A DNA stretch of 48,974 nucleotides. Source: Longimicrobium sp. (GTDB lineage: Bacteria > Gemmatimonadota > Gemmatimonadetes > Longimicrobiales > Longimicrobiaceae). Made by a program: the position numbers and the translations under genes. Shown here piece by piece: positions 30,245 through 38,138 of this stretch. The stretch spans positions 1 to 48,974 of the forward strand of contig DASVWD010000157.1 in NCBI GenBank assembly GCA_036389795.1, written 5' to 3'. The notes below the pieces were generated by a model. That model did no database searches, had not been told where the DNA came from, and was given only the letters and a program-made list of their open reading frames with translations. Each line of letters starts with the position of its first letter. Within the stretch, counting starts at the first letter, position 1.

Positions 30245-32335
30245 ATGAAGCGCACGCTACGAGCGGCGGCCCTCGTCCTGGCCGCGCTGCCCCCGCTGGC
30301 CGCCCCGGCCCGCGCGCAGCAGCCCCCGGTGGACACCCTCTTCACCGTGGAGAAGTACCTGGACCTGGAGCAGGTGACCGACCCGCAGGTCTCGCCCGAC
30401 GGGCGCACCGTGGTCTACACCCGCCGCTGGGTGAACCGGGTGGAGGACCGCTGGGACTCGTCGCTGTGGATCATGGACGCCGACGGCTCGCACAACCGCT
30501 TCCTCACCCGGGGCTCCAACCCCGTCTGGTCGCCCGACGGCACCCGCATCGCCTACCTGGCCGAGGGCGAGCCGCGCGGCGCGCAGGTGTGGGTGCGCTG
30601 GATGGACGCCGAGGGGGCCTCCTCGCAGGTCACCCGCGTGGACCGCGCGCCGGCCAACATCGGGTGGTCGCCCGACGGGAAGACGCTCGGCTTCACCATG
30701 TTCGTGCCGAAGACCACGCCGTGGAACATCAGCATGCCCTCCGCTCCCGAGGGCGCCCGCTGGACGGCCGCGCCCCGGGTGGTGGACCGGCTGCACTACC
30801 GGCAGGACCGGCAGGGCTTCACCGAGCCCGGCTTCGTGCACCTCTTCGTGGTCCCCGCCGACGGGGGCACCCCGCGCCAGCTCACCCGCGGCGACTGGAA
30901 CGTGGGGTACCGCTTCGACATGCTGGCCGGCACGGTGAACTGGAGCTGGACGCCGGACGGGCGCACCATCGTGATCGAGGGGCTGAACGACCCGCAGGCC
31001 GACCTGCGCTACCGCGACTCGCACCTGTACGCGGTGGACGTGGCCGGCGGCACGGTCCGCCAGCTCACCCGCGAGCGCGGCACCTGGCGCCAGCCCGCCG
31101 TCTCGCGCGACGGGCGCTGGATCGCCTTCACCGGCTACGCCTTCACCCCGCAGACCTACCGGGCCGAGGACCTGTACGTGATGGCGCTGGACGGCGGCGG
31201 GATGCGCAAGGTCTCCGGCTCGCTGGACCGAGACCCGCTCAACCTGCGCTGGGCCCCCGACGACTCCGGCGTCTACTTCTCGGTGGAGGACCGCGGCGCG
31301 CGCAACGTCTACTTCGCCCCGCTCTCCGGCTCTGTCCGGGCGGTCACCACGGGGGCGCACTACCTGACGCTCGGCTCGGTGGCCAGGAACGGCACCGCGT
31401 TCGGCATCCGCTCCAGCCCGCGCGAGGCCGACGACGTGGCGCGCATCGACCTGCGCCGCGGCGGCGTCGCGCAGCTCACGCGGGTGAACGAAGACGTGCT
31501 GGGGCGGCTGAAGACGGGAGAGGTGGAGGAGGTGTGGTACACGTCGAGCGGCGGCGCGCGGGTGCAGGGGTGGATCGTCAAGCCCCCCTCCTTCGACGCC
31601 GGCCGCAAGTACCCGCTGATCCTGGAGATCCACGGCGGCCCGCACGCGATGTACAACGTGGGCTTCAACTCGATGTTCCAGAACTTCGCGGCCGGCGGCT
31701 ACGTGGTGCTCTACACCAACCCGCGCGGGAGCACGGGCTACGGCACCGCCTTCGGCAACGCCATCGACCGGGCGTACCCGAGCGTGGACTACGACGACCT
31801 GATGGCGGGGGTGGACGCCGTGCTCGCGCGCGGCTACGTGGACCCGGCGCGGATGTACGTGGGCGGGTGCAGCGGCGGCGGCGTGCTCACCAGCTGGGTG
31901 ATCGGCCACACCGACCGCTTCGCCGCGGCCGCCGTGCGCTGCCCGGTGATCAACTGGCTCTCCTTCCACGGGCAGACCGACATCCCGCTCTTCGTGGGCA
32001 ACTTCTTCGAGAAGCCGTTCTGGGAGGACCCGCAGCCGTGGCTCAGGCAGAGCCCGCTGATGTACGTGGGCAACGTGAAGACTCCCACCCTGCTGATGAC
32101 GGGCGACCTGGACCTGCGCACCCCGATGCCGCAGACCGAGGAGTACTTCGCGGCGCTCAAGGCGCGCGGCGTCCCCTCGGCGCTCCTGCGCTTCGCGGGC
32201 GAGTACCACGGCACCAGCAGCCGGCCCAGCAACTGGATGCGCACCCAGCTCTACATGATGAGCTGGTTCGAGCGCTACGGCGCCAGGAAGGAGGACGGCG
32301 CCGCACCCGCGCGGACCACGGCGTCGCAGCCGTAG
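30245..32335 (+). CDS. Secreted S9 prolyl oligopeptidase-family peptidase
   Basis: A 696-aa exported peptidase. MKRTLRAAALVLAALPPLAA is a signal peptide with cleavage near ARAQ, and AGGAG precedes the ATG. Residues 40-430 form a WD40/TolB-like propeller with repeats such as QVSPDGRTVVYTRR, NPVWSPDGTRIAYL and NIGWSPDGKTLGFT. The C-terminal hydrolase has LILEIHGGPHAMYN, the nucleophile in GGCSGGGVLTS (Ser about 541), the Asp in TGDLDLRTPMPQTEEY (about 620) and the His in EYHGTSSRP (about 654). It is of the acylaminoacyl-peptidase/DPP type and likely digests peptides in the periplasm. It lies directly after the microprotein array, but the block B terminator separates them, so a processing role for it is only a possibility. 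Confidence 0.95.
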   Translation: MKRTLRAAALVLAALPPLAAPARAQQPPVDTLFTVEKYLDLEQVTDPQVSPDGRTVVYTRRWVNRVEDRWDSSLWIMDADGSHNRFLTRGSNPVWSPDGTRIAYLAEGEPRGAQVWVRWMDAEGASSQVTRVDRAPANIGWSPDGKTLGFTMFVPKTTPWNISMPSAPEGARWTAAPRVVDRLHYRQDRQGFTEPGFVHLFVVPADGGTPRQLTRGDWNVGYRFDMLAGTVNWSWTPDGRTIVIEGLNDPQADLRYRDSHLYAVDVAGGTVRQLTRERGTWRQPAVSRDGRWIAFTGYAFTPQTYRAEDLYVMALDGGGMRKVSGSLDRDPLNLRWAPDDSGVYFSVEDRGARNVYFAPLSGSVRAVTTGAHYLTLGSVARNGTAFGIRSSPREADDVARIDLRRGGVAQLTRVNEDVLGRLKTGEVEEVWYTSSGGARVQGWIVKPPSFDAGRKYPLILEIHGGPHAMYNVGFNSMFQNFAAGGYVVLYTNPRGSTGYGTAFGNAIDRAYPSVDYDDLMAGVDAVLARGYVDPARMYVGGCSGGGVLTSWVIGHTDRFAAAAVRCPVINWLSFHGQTDIPLFVGNFFEKPFWEDPQPWLRQSPLMYVGNVKTPTLLMTGDLDLRTPMPQTEEYFAALKARGVPSALLRFAGEYHGTSSRPSNWMRTQLYMMSWFERYGARKEDGAAPARTTASQP

Positions 32336-32361
32336 GGCCGGCGACGAAATGATGGCACCGA

Positions 32362-32395
32362 CGAGGGGCGGCGGCCGCATGGTCGTCGCCCCTCG
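32362..32395. terminator. Bidirectional stem-loop between convergent genes
   Basis: CGAGGGGCGGCG (32362-32373) pairs with CGTCGCCCCTCG (32384-32395), 12 pairs with one G-U. It sits between the stop codons of the S9 peptidase and the RAYT gene and can serve both strands. Confidence 0.7.
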
Positions 32396-32399
32396 GTGG

Positions 32400-32903
32400 T
32401 TATCGCCAGGTGTTCGGGTTCTCGCGGTCCAGGTGCCACGCCAGCGGGTTCTCGGCGATGTACTTCCGCACCTTGAAGAGTTCTTCGTCCGTGCGGATCA
32501 CCCGGTCATGGAATCCCCGCTGCCAGATCGTAGTGCCCGGGGTGTTCCGGAGCGTGTTGACGCGTGACGACACCGCGGACTTGAACGAACCGACAATGGA
32601 ACCAAGCGCAGGCATACGACCACCTTGCCCTGAGCCTGCCGAGCGCTGCGTGAGGTCGAGAATACCGTGCACATGGTTCGGCATGACGACGAATGCATCG
32701 ATCACCACACCGGGGTAGTGCGTAGGGATCTCATCCCAGCATAAACGGGCAATTTCACCTGCATCGGAAAGACGGACTCCATTCTCATGCACCTCTCCGA
32801 ACAGCAGCGCCCGGTCGTGCGTACAGATCGTGACGTAGTACATCCCCGGCTGAGAGTAATCGTACCCCCGTACCCGCGTGTGCTTGCGTACCGGCAGATC
32901 CAT
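32400..32903 (-). CDS. REP-associated tyrosine transposase (RAYT)
   Basis: A 167-aa Y1-type HUH nuclease. YSQPGMYYVTICTHDRALLF is the N-terminal strand. VVMPNHVHGILDL holds the HUH metal site (His77 and His79), and KVRKYIAENPLAWHL holds the catalytic Tyr148 in the YIxxNP motif characteristic of RAYTs rather than IS200 elements. The length is typical. Four palindromes of the REP type lie within 350 bp upstream, in both orientations, which is the classical RAYT/REP arrangement. All catalytic residues are intact, so the enzyme may be active in spreading REPs. ATG 32903 is chosen because the region upstream of it contains the REPs. Confidence 0.95.
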   Translation of the reverse strand: MDLPVRKHTRVRGYDYSQPGMYYVTICTHDRALLFGEVHENGVRLSDAGEIARLCWDEIPTHYPGVVIDAFVVMPNHVHGILDLTQRSAGSGQGGRMPALGSIVGSFKSAVSSRVNTLRNTPGTTIWQRGFHDRVIRTDEELFKVRKYIAENPLAWHLDRENPNTWR

Positions 32904-32913
32904 TTGTCTCTCC

Positions 32914-32938
32914 GTAGGGGCGAGGCATGCCTCGACCG
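32914..32938 (+). repeat. REP palindrome 1
   Basis: GTAGGGGCGAGGCATGCCTC then GACCG; the central 14 bases CGAGGCATGCCTCG are a perfect palindrome. It lies 11 bp upstream of the RAYT start codon. Confidence 0.85.
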
Positions 32939-32983
32939 TGAATGCCAGTCCCTGCACGAGCGCTCCCCGTCGCACTGAAACCT

Positions 32984-33009
32984 CGTAGGGGCGAGGCATG
33001 CCTCGACCG
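32984..33009 (+). repeat. REP palindrome 2 (same orientation as 1)
   Basis: CGTAGGGGCGAGGCATGCCT then CGACCG, the same as copy 1 over its core and both flanks, about 70 bp further from the RAYT gene. Confidence 0.85.
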
Positions 33010-33113
33010 CTGGATCTTCGCCCTGGTACACAGGCCACTAAACGGACGGACCTTACAATCGCGTCAATTCCGCCGAAACGCAATAGTTAGTCGAGGGAGT
33101 GGATACACCCAGT

Positions 33114-33153
33114 GTATCCGCCGGGACGGGCGAGGCATGCCTCGCCCCTACGG
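33114..33153 (-). repeat. REP palindrome 3 (inverted)
   Basis: TGTATCCGCCGGGACGGGCG then AGGCATGCCTCGCCCCTACG. The palindrome here extends to 20 bases, GGGCGAGGCATGCCTCGCCC. The CCCCTACG flank is on the right, so it points opposite to copies 1 and 2. Confidence 0.85.
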
Positions 33154-33203
33154 ACTGTGGGGCGCTGGCCAGCTGATATCGAGGCGGAGACCGCCTCACC
33201 CGG

Positions 33204-33245
33204 CGTATCCGCCGGGAACGGGCGAGGCATGCCTCGCCCCTACGG
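33204..33245 (-). repeat. REP palindrome 4 (inverted)
   Basis: CGTATCCGCCGGGAACGGGC then GAGGCATGCCTCGCCCCTAC and GG. Copies 3 and 4 share about 40 bp including the GTATCCGCCGGGA flank, forming a direct repeat 91 bp apart. Confidence 0.85.
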
Positions 33246-33403
33246 TGGGATGTGGCACAGAGCAGCCGGGAGGCCGGGGCGGGACCGCCCTGGATCGCCC
33301 CGGTCGCTTCCCCGCGCGGCCCCCGCGACGTAGATTGCCCGCCTTTCGAACTCCCGGGCCGGCCGCCGGCCCGGACCGCGCTCCCCCGCAGCGCCGCGAC
33401 CCC

Positions 33404-33784
33404 GTGGGCCCCTTCCGCAGAGGCCTCAGCCGGGCCTGGACCGACCCCGACTCGCCCGACCCGCGGCTCACGGGGCGCGAGTACGCCGTCCCCTTCGTAC
33501 GGGTGTGGACCGCAGCGCTGGAGACCGCGGCCCAGGGGCAGCGCTGGACGGTGCTGGCCAGCGACCCCCGCCGCGGCGAGATCCACGCCGAGGCGCGCCC
33601 GCGCCTGCAGCGCTTCGCCGGCGACGTGTGGGTGCGCGTCTCGCTCGACGAGGACGGCCAGACCCGCGTGGACGTCGCCTCGCAGTCGCGCCGCGAGGGC
33701 GCCGACTTCGGGGCCAACGCCCGCCGGATTGCCCGGTTCTTGCACGCGCTCGACCGCCGCCTCGGCGACGGGGCGCCGGGCTAA
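33404..33784 (+). CDS. DUF1499-family protein
   Basis: The conserved part is TGREYAVPFVRVWTAALETA, then ASDPRRGEIHAEARPRLQRF, VRVSLDEDGQTRVDVASQSR and NARRIARFLHALDRRL. This is the order seen in DUF1499 proteins: a helix after the YxVPF motif, a beta-sheet with DVxxRV, and R-x-G-x-x-D-x-G-x-N-x-x-R-I at the end. It has no signal peptide at the GTG chosen (33404), and no clear ribosome site, so the start is uncertain; the frame is open further upstream through the REP repeats. It ends 24 bp before lon and may be co-transcribed with it. Confidence 0.75.
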   Translation: MGPFRRGLSRAWTDPDSPDPRLTGREYAVPFVRVWTAALETAAQGQRWTVLASDPRRGEIHAEARPRLQRFAGDVWVRVSLDEDGQTRVDVASQSRREGADFGANARRIARFLHALDRRLGDGAPG

Positions 33785-33808
33785 CCAGAAGCCAGACCGC
33801 GAGATAGG

Positions 33809-36226
33809 ATGCCGAAGCTCCCGGAGCGGATCCCGGTCCTCCCCATCCGCAGCACCATCGTCTTCCCCGGCGGGGCCACGGCGCTGCAGATCGGCTTCGC
33901 CCCCAACGTGGAGGCGCTCACCCGCCACCCCGAGCGCGACCTGGTGGTGGCCATGGTGTCCACCTCCGACGACGACTTCCCCCTGGACCCGCGGGGGCTG
34001 GAGAAGGTCGCCACCGCCGTGCGCGTGCTGGACCGGCTGAACCTCCCCGGCGGCACCATCCAGACCACCCTCCAGGGCTTGCGCCGCATCCGGCTCGACG
34101 ACGTGCGGCTGGAGGACGACTATTACTCGGCCACCCCGCGCGAGGTGAAGGAGGTCCCCGCCGCGCCCGAGGACGCCGACCCGCTCATCGAGAAGGTCCT
34201 CAGCACCCTGGGCGGGGTGGCCGCCCGCGTGGAGCGCATCCCCGACGAGGTGCCGCGCATCCTGCGCATGAACCTGGGCGACCCCGGCCGCTTCGCCGAC
34301 CTGGCAGCCAACCTCTGCAACCTCAAGCTGCAGGCGCGCGACGCGGTGCTCCAGGAGCTCGACGTGGAGAAGCGCCTGCAGCTGGTGCTGGCCGCGCTCG
34401 AGGAGGAGTGGGAGCACCTCCGCGAGATTGAGCACGAGCACGAGGCCGCCCAGGGCGAGGAGCCGCTCCCCCAGGGCGGCCGGGAGCGCAGCGCCGAGAT
34501 CCGCCGGCGCATCCAGTCGCTGCAGGCCGAGCTGGGCGAGCTGGACCCGGTGGAGCGCGAGGCGAACGAGGCGCTGCGCCTGGTGGAGCGCGCGCAGCTG
34601 CCGCCGCGCGTGGCCGCCACCGCCCGCCGCGAGGCCGAGCGGCTGCGCTCCACCTCGCTCACGGCGTCCGAGGCGCAGGAGATCCGCGCCTACCTCGACA
34701 CGCTCGTCTCCATCCCCTGGACGCGGCAGGCCAACGGCGGCGTGATCGACCTGGCGGCCGTGCGCACGGCGATCGACTCCGAGCACCTGGGGCTGGAGGA
34801 GCCCAAGCGCCGCCTGCTGGAGGTGGTGGCCGTGGCCGAGTTGCGCGGCGACCTGCGCGGCCCCATCCCCTGCCTGGTGGGCCCGCCCGGCGTGGGGAAG
34901 AAGACGCTGGCCCAGGCTGTGGCGCAGGGGCTCGGCCGCCCCCTGGTGCGGCTGGAGCTGGGCGGGCGGAGCGAGGCCCAGCTGGTGGGCTCGCGCCGCT
35001 CCAGGAGCGGCGCGCAGATGGGCAAGCTCATGCAGCTCATCCGCGACTCGGGCGCGCGCGACCCCGTGTTCCTGCTGGAGGAGCTGGACGAGGTGGGGCT
35101 CGGCAACGTGGACGGCGATCCCGTGGAGGCGCTGGAGGAGACGCTCGACCCCGAGAACCGCGACGCCTTCACCGACCGCTACCTGGACGTGCCGTTCGAC
35201 CTCTCCGAGGTGTTCTTCATCGGCTCGGCGGCCGACTTCTACCGCATCCCGCGGGACCTGCGCGACTACTTCATCGAGATCCGCATCGCCGGCTACACCC
35301 CCGAGGAGAAGATCGCCATCGCGCGCGAGTGGCTCTTCCCGCGCATCGTGGCCGAGCACGGGCTGCTGCCGGAGCACGTGCGCATCGACGACGACGCGCT
35401 CCTCTTCCTCACCCGCGGCTACGCGCGCGACTCTGGCGTCGGCAACCTGCGCCGCTCGCTCGCCGCCATCATGCGCTACATCGCCGCCGAGCGGGCCGTG
35501 GGCACCGACGCGTGCTGGATCATCGACCGCGGGCTGATCGAGGAGGTGCTGGGCTACCCGCGCCACAGCGCCACCCCCGCCGAGTCGGCCCCCGAGGTGG
35601 GCGTGGTCACGGGGCTGGCGTGGACGGCTTCGGGGGGCGAGCTGATGTTCATCGAGGCGCTCAAGATGCCGGGGACCGGGCGGCTGATCATCACCGGCCT
35701 GCTGGGCGACGTGATGCGCGAGTCGGTGAACGCCGCCTTCAGCTACGTGCGCTCGCGGGCCCGGGAGCTGGGGATCGAGAAGGGCGCCTTCGTCGACTTC
35801 GACATCCACGTGCACTTCCCCGTGGGCGCCACCCCCAAGGACGGCCCCTCGGCGGGCGCGGCGGTCACGCTGGCCATCGCCTCGTCGCTCTCCGAGCGCC
35901 CCGTGCGCCACGACGTGGCCATGACGGGCGAGGTTACGCTGCGCGGCAAGATCCTGGAGATCGGCGGGGTGAAGGAGAAGGTGCTGGCCGCGTACCGCGC
36001 CGGCATCCAGCAGGTGATCCTCCCCTCGGGGAACAGGCGCGACCTGCGCGACGTCCCCGCCGACGTGCGCGAGGGGATGAGCTTCCACTTCGCGGACCGC
36101 ATGGACCAGATCTTCGACCTGGCGCTCCTGGGCGAGCCCAGGGTGGTGCGCGACGAGGAGGAGGAGCCCTCCGAGCCCGTCCGCCTCCCCGTCGAGCCCG
36201 ACCGCCAGGCCGCGAAGGAAGCGTAG
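33809..36226 (+). CDS. lon: Lon-family protease with divergent ATPase motifs
   Basis: An 805-aa protein with full Lon architecture: an N-terminal LON substrate domain (RIPVLPIRSTIVFPGGATAL), a helical linker to about 300, AAA+ (about 330-560) and S16 protease (about 580-770). The protease dyad is intact: Ser681 in PKDGPSAGAAVT and Lys722 in IGGVKEKVLAAYRAG. The ATPase is atypical. Walker A reads GPPGVGKKTL, with Lys365 where Thr/Ser is expected; Walker B is VFLLEELDE (Glu424 for Asp); sensor 1 is FFIGSAAD with Ala for Asn; sensor 2 is SGVGNLRR with Gly545 for Arg; the pore loop RTYIG is RSRSG. ATP hydrolysis is therefore doubtful although the fold is preserved. It probably degrades proteins in the cytosol, by a different mode from standard Lon, and may be a paralogue of a housekeeping Lon elsewhere. 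Confidence 0.95.
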   Translation: MPKLPERIPVLPIRSTIVFPGGATALQIGFAPNVEALTRHPERDLVVAMVSTSDDDFPLDPRGLEKVATAVRVLDRLNLPGGTIQTTLQGLRRIRLDDVRLEDDYYSATPREVKEVPAAPEDADPLIEKVLSTLGGVAARVERIPDEVPRILRMNLGDPGRFADLAANLCNLKLQARDAVLQELDVEKRLQLVLAALEEEWEHLREIEHEHEAAQGEEPLPQGGRERSAEIRRRIQSLQAELGELDPVEREANEALRLVERAQLPPRVAATARREAERLRSTSLTASEAQEIRAYLDTLVSIPWTRQANGGVIDLAAVRTAIDSEHLGLEEPKRRLLEVVAVAELRGDLRGPIPCLVGPPGVGKKTLAQAVAQGLGRPLVRLELGGRSEAQLVGSRRSRSGAQMGKLMQLIRDSGARDPVFLLEELDEVGLGNVDGDPVEALEETLDPENRDAFTDRYLDVPFDLSEVFFIGSAADFYRIPRDLRDYFIEIRIAGYTPEEKIAIAREWLFPRIVAEHGLLPEHVRIDDDALLFLTRGYARDSGVGNLRRSLAAIMRYIAAERAVGTDACWIIDRGLIEEVLGYPRHSATPAESAPEVGVVTGLAWTASGGELMFIEALKMPGTGRLIITGLLGDVMRESVNAAFSYVRSRARELGIEKGAFVDFDIHVHFPVGATPKDGPSAGAAVTLAIASSLSERPVRHDVAMTGEVTLRGKILEIGGVKEKVLAAYRAGIQQVILPSGNRRDLRDVPADVREGMSFHFADRMDQIFDLALLGEPRVVRDEEEEPSEPVRLPVEPDRQAAKEA

Positions 36227-36258
36227 AGGCGCCTTCGCGGTTCGATGAGGATGCGGCA

Positions 36259-36291
36259 GGGGCGGCTCCGTGTGCGGGGGTCGCCCCTTTT
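36259..36291 (+). terminator. Terminator downstream of lon
   Basis: GGGGCG (36259-36264) pairs with CGCCCC (36282-36287), extended inward by imperfect GCTCCG/CGGGGG pairing, then TTTT. It lies 33 bp after the lon stop. Confidence 0.7.
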
Positions 36292-36354
36292 CGCATTGTC
36301 TGCTCTCCGCCCGCCTGACCCGCTCCTCGTCCCTTCCCATACCCGGACGGAGCA

Positions 36355-36471
36355 GTGAAGGACCGCAGGAAGCATGTCCTCTGGCCGCTCTTTCCCAGCT
36401 ACGTGTTCGTGCGCTTCGACCCGCGCGAGCTTGCCGACGGGACCCCGGGCAGGTGTACCGGGCGGCGGTGA
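36355..36471 (+). pseudogene. NusG/RfaH-like antiterminator fragment
   Basis: Translation from the GTG at 36355 gives VKDRRKHVLWPLFPSYVFVR, then FDPRELADG, before drifting into a stop at 36469. The WPLFPSYVFVRFDxRE block is the conserved centre of the NusG N-terminal domain, as in specialised UpxY/RfaH-type antiterminators. Everything before it (the first ~35 residues) and after it (the KOW domain) is missing, so this is a remnant. It abuts an MbtH fragment in a different frame. Confidence 0.6.
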
Positions 36472-36632
36472 ACTACGAGGAGCAGTACTCGCTCTGGCCC
36501 GCGCACCGCGAGCTGCCGCTGGGCTGGAACGACGCGGGGAAGACGGGGCCGAAGGACGAGTGCCTCGCCCACATGGAGGAGGTGTGGACCGACATGCGCC
36601 CGCTGAGCCCCCAAAGGAAGATGGAGGAGATG
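36453..36632 (+). pseudogene. MbtH-like protein remnant
   Basis: The frame reads VYRAAVNYEEQYSLWPAHRE, then LPLGWNDAGKTGPKDECLAH and MEEVWTDMRPLSPQRK. These are the conserved MbtH motifs: the NxEEQYSxWP block, the PxGW turn and the EVWTDMRPLS end, a small partner that activates adenylation domains of non-ribosomal peptide synthetases. The usual first ~10 residues are absent and no start with a ribosome site is present; the left part overlaps the NusG fragment. No NRPS gene is in the window. The frame stays open to 36752 but the extra residues look non-coding. It is probably a decayed remnant of an NRPS locus. Confidence 0.8.
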
Positions 36633-36799
36633 GCGGCGACACCGAGGCGAGGAGGAGCCAATGGCCCGAGATGGGGAGGTACTGCAAGGCGTACCACATA
36701 CGCAGGCCTGTGCTGCTTCCGGGAGGGTGACCCTCGAAACCTGGAGAGCTGATACGCCGCGAGACATGTCAGAACAAATCGTTATAGGGTGTTGTAGCG

Positions 36800-37245
36800 C
36801 TCCCTGCACCGCACAAAGAGGTGCTTGCACAGGCTGGGGAGTCTTCTTTGCGCTCGCGCAGGGGCGGCAGGGTGAGCTCGATCATCCGCAGCCGCTAGTA
36901 GAGGTCCTCCCGCAGCACTCCCGCCTCGAACACCTGGCGGAGGTCGCCGCTGGACGCGGTGATGATCCGCACGTTGACCTTGGGAGACGTGGTGCTCCCC
37001 ACCCTGCGGATCTCCCGCTCCTGGATCGCCCGCAGCTTGGCCTAGATATGGGGTGCCCACCTCGGTGATCTCGTCCAGCAGGAGCGTGCCCCTTCGGCCG
37101 CCTCGAAGCACCCTACCCACGCGGCCGTGGCGCCAGTAAAGGTCTTTTTCGTGGCCGAACAGCTCCGCTTCCACCAGCCTGTCGGGAAGCGCAGCGCAGT
37201 TTACGGCAGCGAATGGACGATTCGAACGGCCCGGAGTGGGCTTAG
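36800..37245 (-). pseudogene. Decayed sigma-54 activator (NtrC-type AAA+)
   Basis: Reading on the minus strand from about 37245, one frame gives [20 protein letters not shown] and LFGHEK, the start of the sigma-54 activation domain, then [16 protein letters not shown] (Walker B). The GAFTGA loop is replaced by DLYWRHGR. After a frameshift near 37040, another frame continues with [33 protein letters not shown] and VLREDLY, then an in-frame TAG where family members have Tyr, then [18 protein letters not shown]. The Walker A end and DNA-binding domain are not seen. It is a clear pseudogene with frameshift, nonsense and lost motifs. Confidence 0.88.
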
Positions 37246-37671
37246 ACAAGTGTACAACTCGTTAGGAGGCGAACATTGCGAATCGAGCCCAGCTTCGCGA
37301 ACCGGACAGGTGTCTTGTTTGTTAGAATAAGTTGTCCTAAAAGTCTTGGGGATGCCCAGGAGCATGGATGCAGTGTCGTGCACAGAATAAACAGAATAAG
37401 AGAGGACCGTGCACAGAATAAACAGACGCTCCAAAAGTGACAAAATACCGGAAGTGCATACAATCAAACGACTTATTCGTCTGGGGCTCCTGATGCTTTC
37501 TCCTGGCCCTCACCTTGCCTTCCTATGGTCCCGCCACGTTGCGAAATGTAACGCGGCAGTCGTCCCTATTGCGTCGTATTTCGGACGAGACGTGGTGCGG
37601 CGAGATGCCCTGTAGGGTACTACGACGCGTCAAGCAGTCGTAAGCCCAAACGTTTTAATGCAGGAGACACG
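37246..37671. other. AT-richer gene-free interval
   Basis: This is about 430 bp of clearly lower GC than the rest of the window and no recognisable gene. A short direct repeat, GTGCACAGAATAAACAGA, occurs near 37379 and 37408. The composition suggests foreign or degenerating DNA next to the pseudogene cluster. The right end probably carries the promoter and ribosome site (CAGGAGACACG) of the small frame at 37672. Confidence 0.5.
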
Positions 37672-37941
37672 ATGAAGTGGCCTCTATCGATCCCAGGCAA
37701 TTCCCGTGGAGTCACGATGAGCCGATCTCTTGCTCCTCGCCCGGAGCGGCGGTCCGCCAAGACGCTACTCTGCTACGTCCTGCCGGTTCAGTCGGAGTTG
37801 GCGCCGGTGTCGGCGCCGTGGCACCGCCGCCCCACCTTTCCAGCGGTGCCCCACCGCCAGCCGCAGTATTCGCAACGCAACCCCCGTGTGCACAGCGGCG
37901 CCGTTCGGAGCTCCCGGCTCCGCGCGCAAACGGGTAAGTGA
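37672..37941 (+). CDS. Possible small protein of unknown function (89 aa)
   Basis: ATG 37672 has a reasonable GGAG site 6-7 nt upstream. The product (MKWPLSIPGNSRGVTMSRSL...) is basic and Pro/Arg-rich with no domain I recognise. A competing frame from the GTG at 37677 gives an 86-aa Gly/Ala/Pro-rich product (ending in CAQRRRSELPAPRANG), and the choice between the two is not clear. It could be a non-coding leader of the SARP gene that begins about 200 bp downstream. Confidence 0.3.
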   Translation: MKWPLSIPGNSRGVTMSRSLAPRPERRSAKTLLCYVLPVQSELAPVSAPWHRRPTFPAVPHRQPQYSQRNPRVHSGAVRSSRLRAQTGK

Positions 37942-38138
37942 TTATGCGCCCGCTGCTTACGTTGGACAGTACCCCCCCGCCGCGACGGGCGGTCTTCCTG
38001 CCCTGTGCTGCTGGAATTCAAATAAACCACAGAACCGGCCTCGGAGTTGCCACTGAAAAGTTGGCGTCTCGCGCACCGTCCTTCTCGCGGAGCGCCCCGG
38101 GCCACACGCGTTTCCGACACACACCCATCCCTTCCATT

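Noticed and set aside
32914-33245. CRISPR-like spaced palindromes
   Set aside because: The four palindromes are in alternating orientation, irregularly spaced and adjacent to a RAYT gene. This is a REP cluster, with no cas genes and no regular spacers.
33053-36340. A minus-strand open frame of about 1095 codons across lon
   Set aside because: It is a shadow of lon, whose motifs and start are clear. The translated product has no recognisable pattern and crosses the REP region.
36374-36730. A 118-codon frame over the MbtH remnant
   Set aside because: The MbtH motifs are in another frame; this one gives low-complexity sequence.
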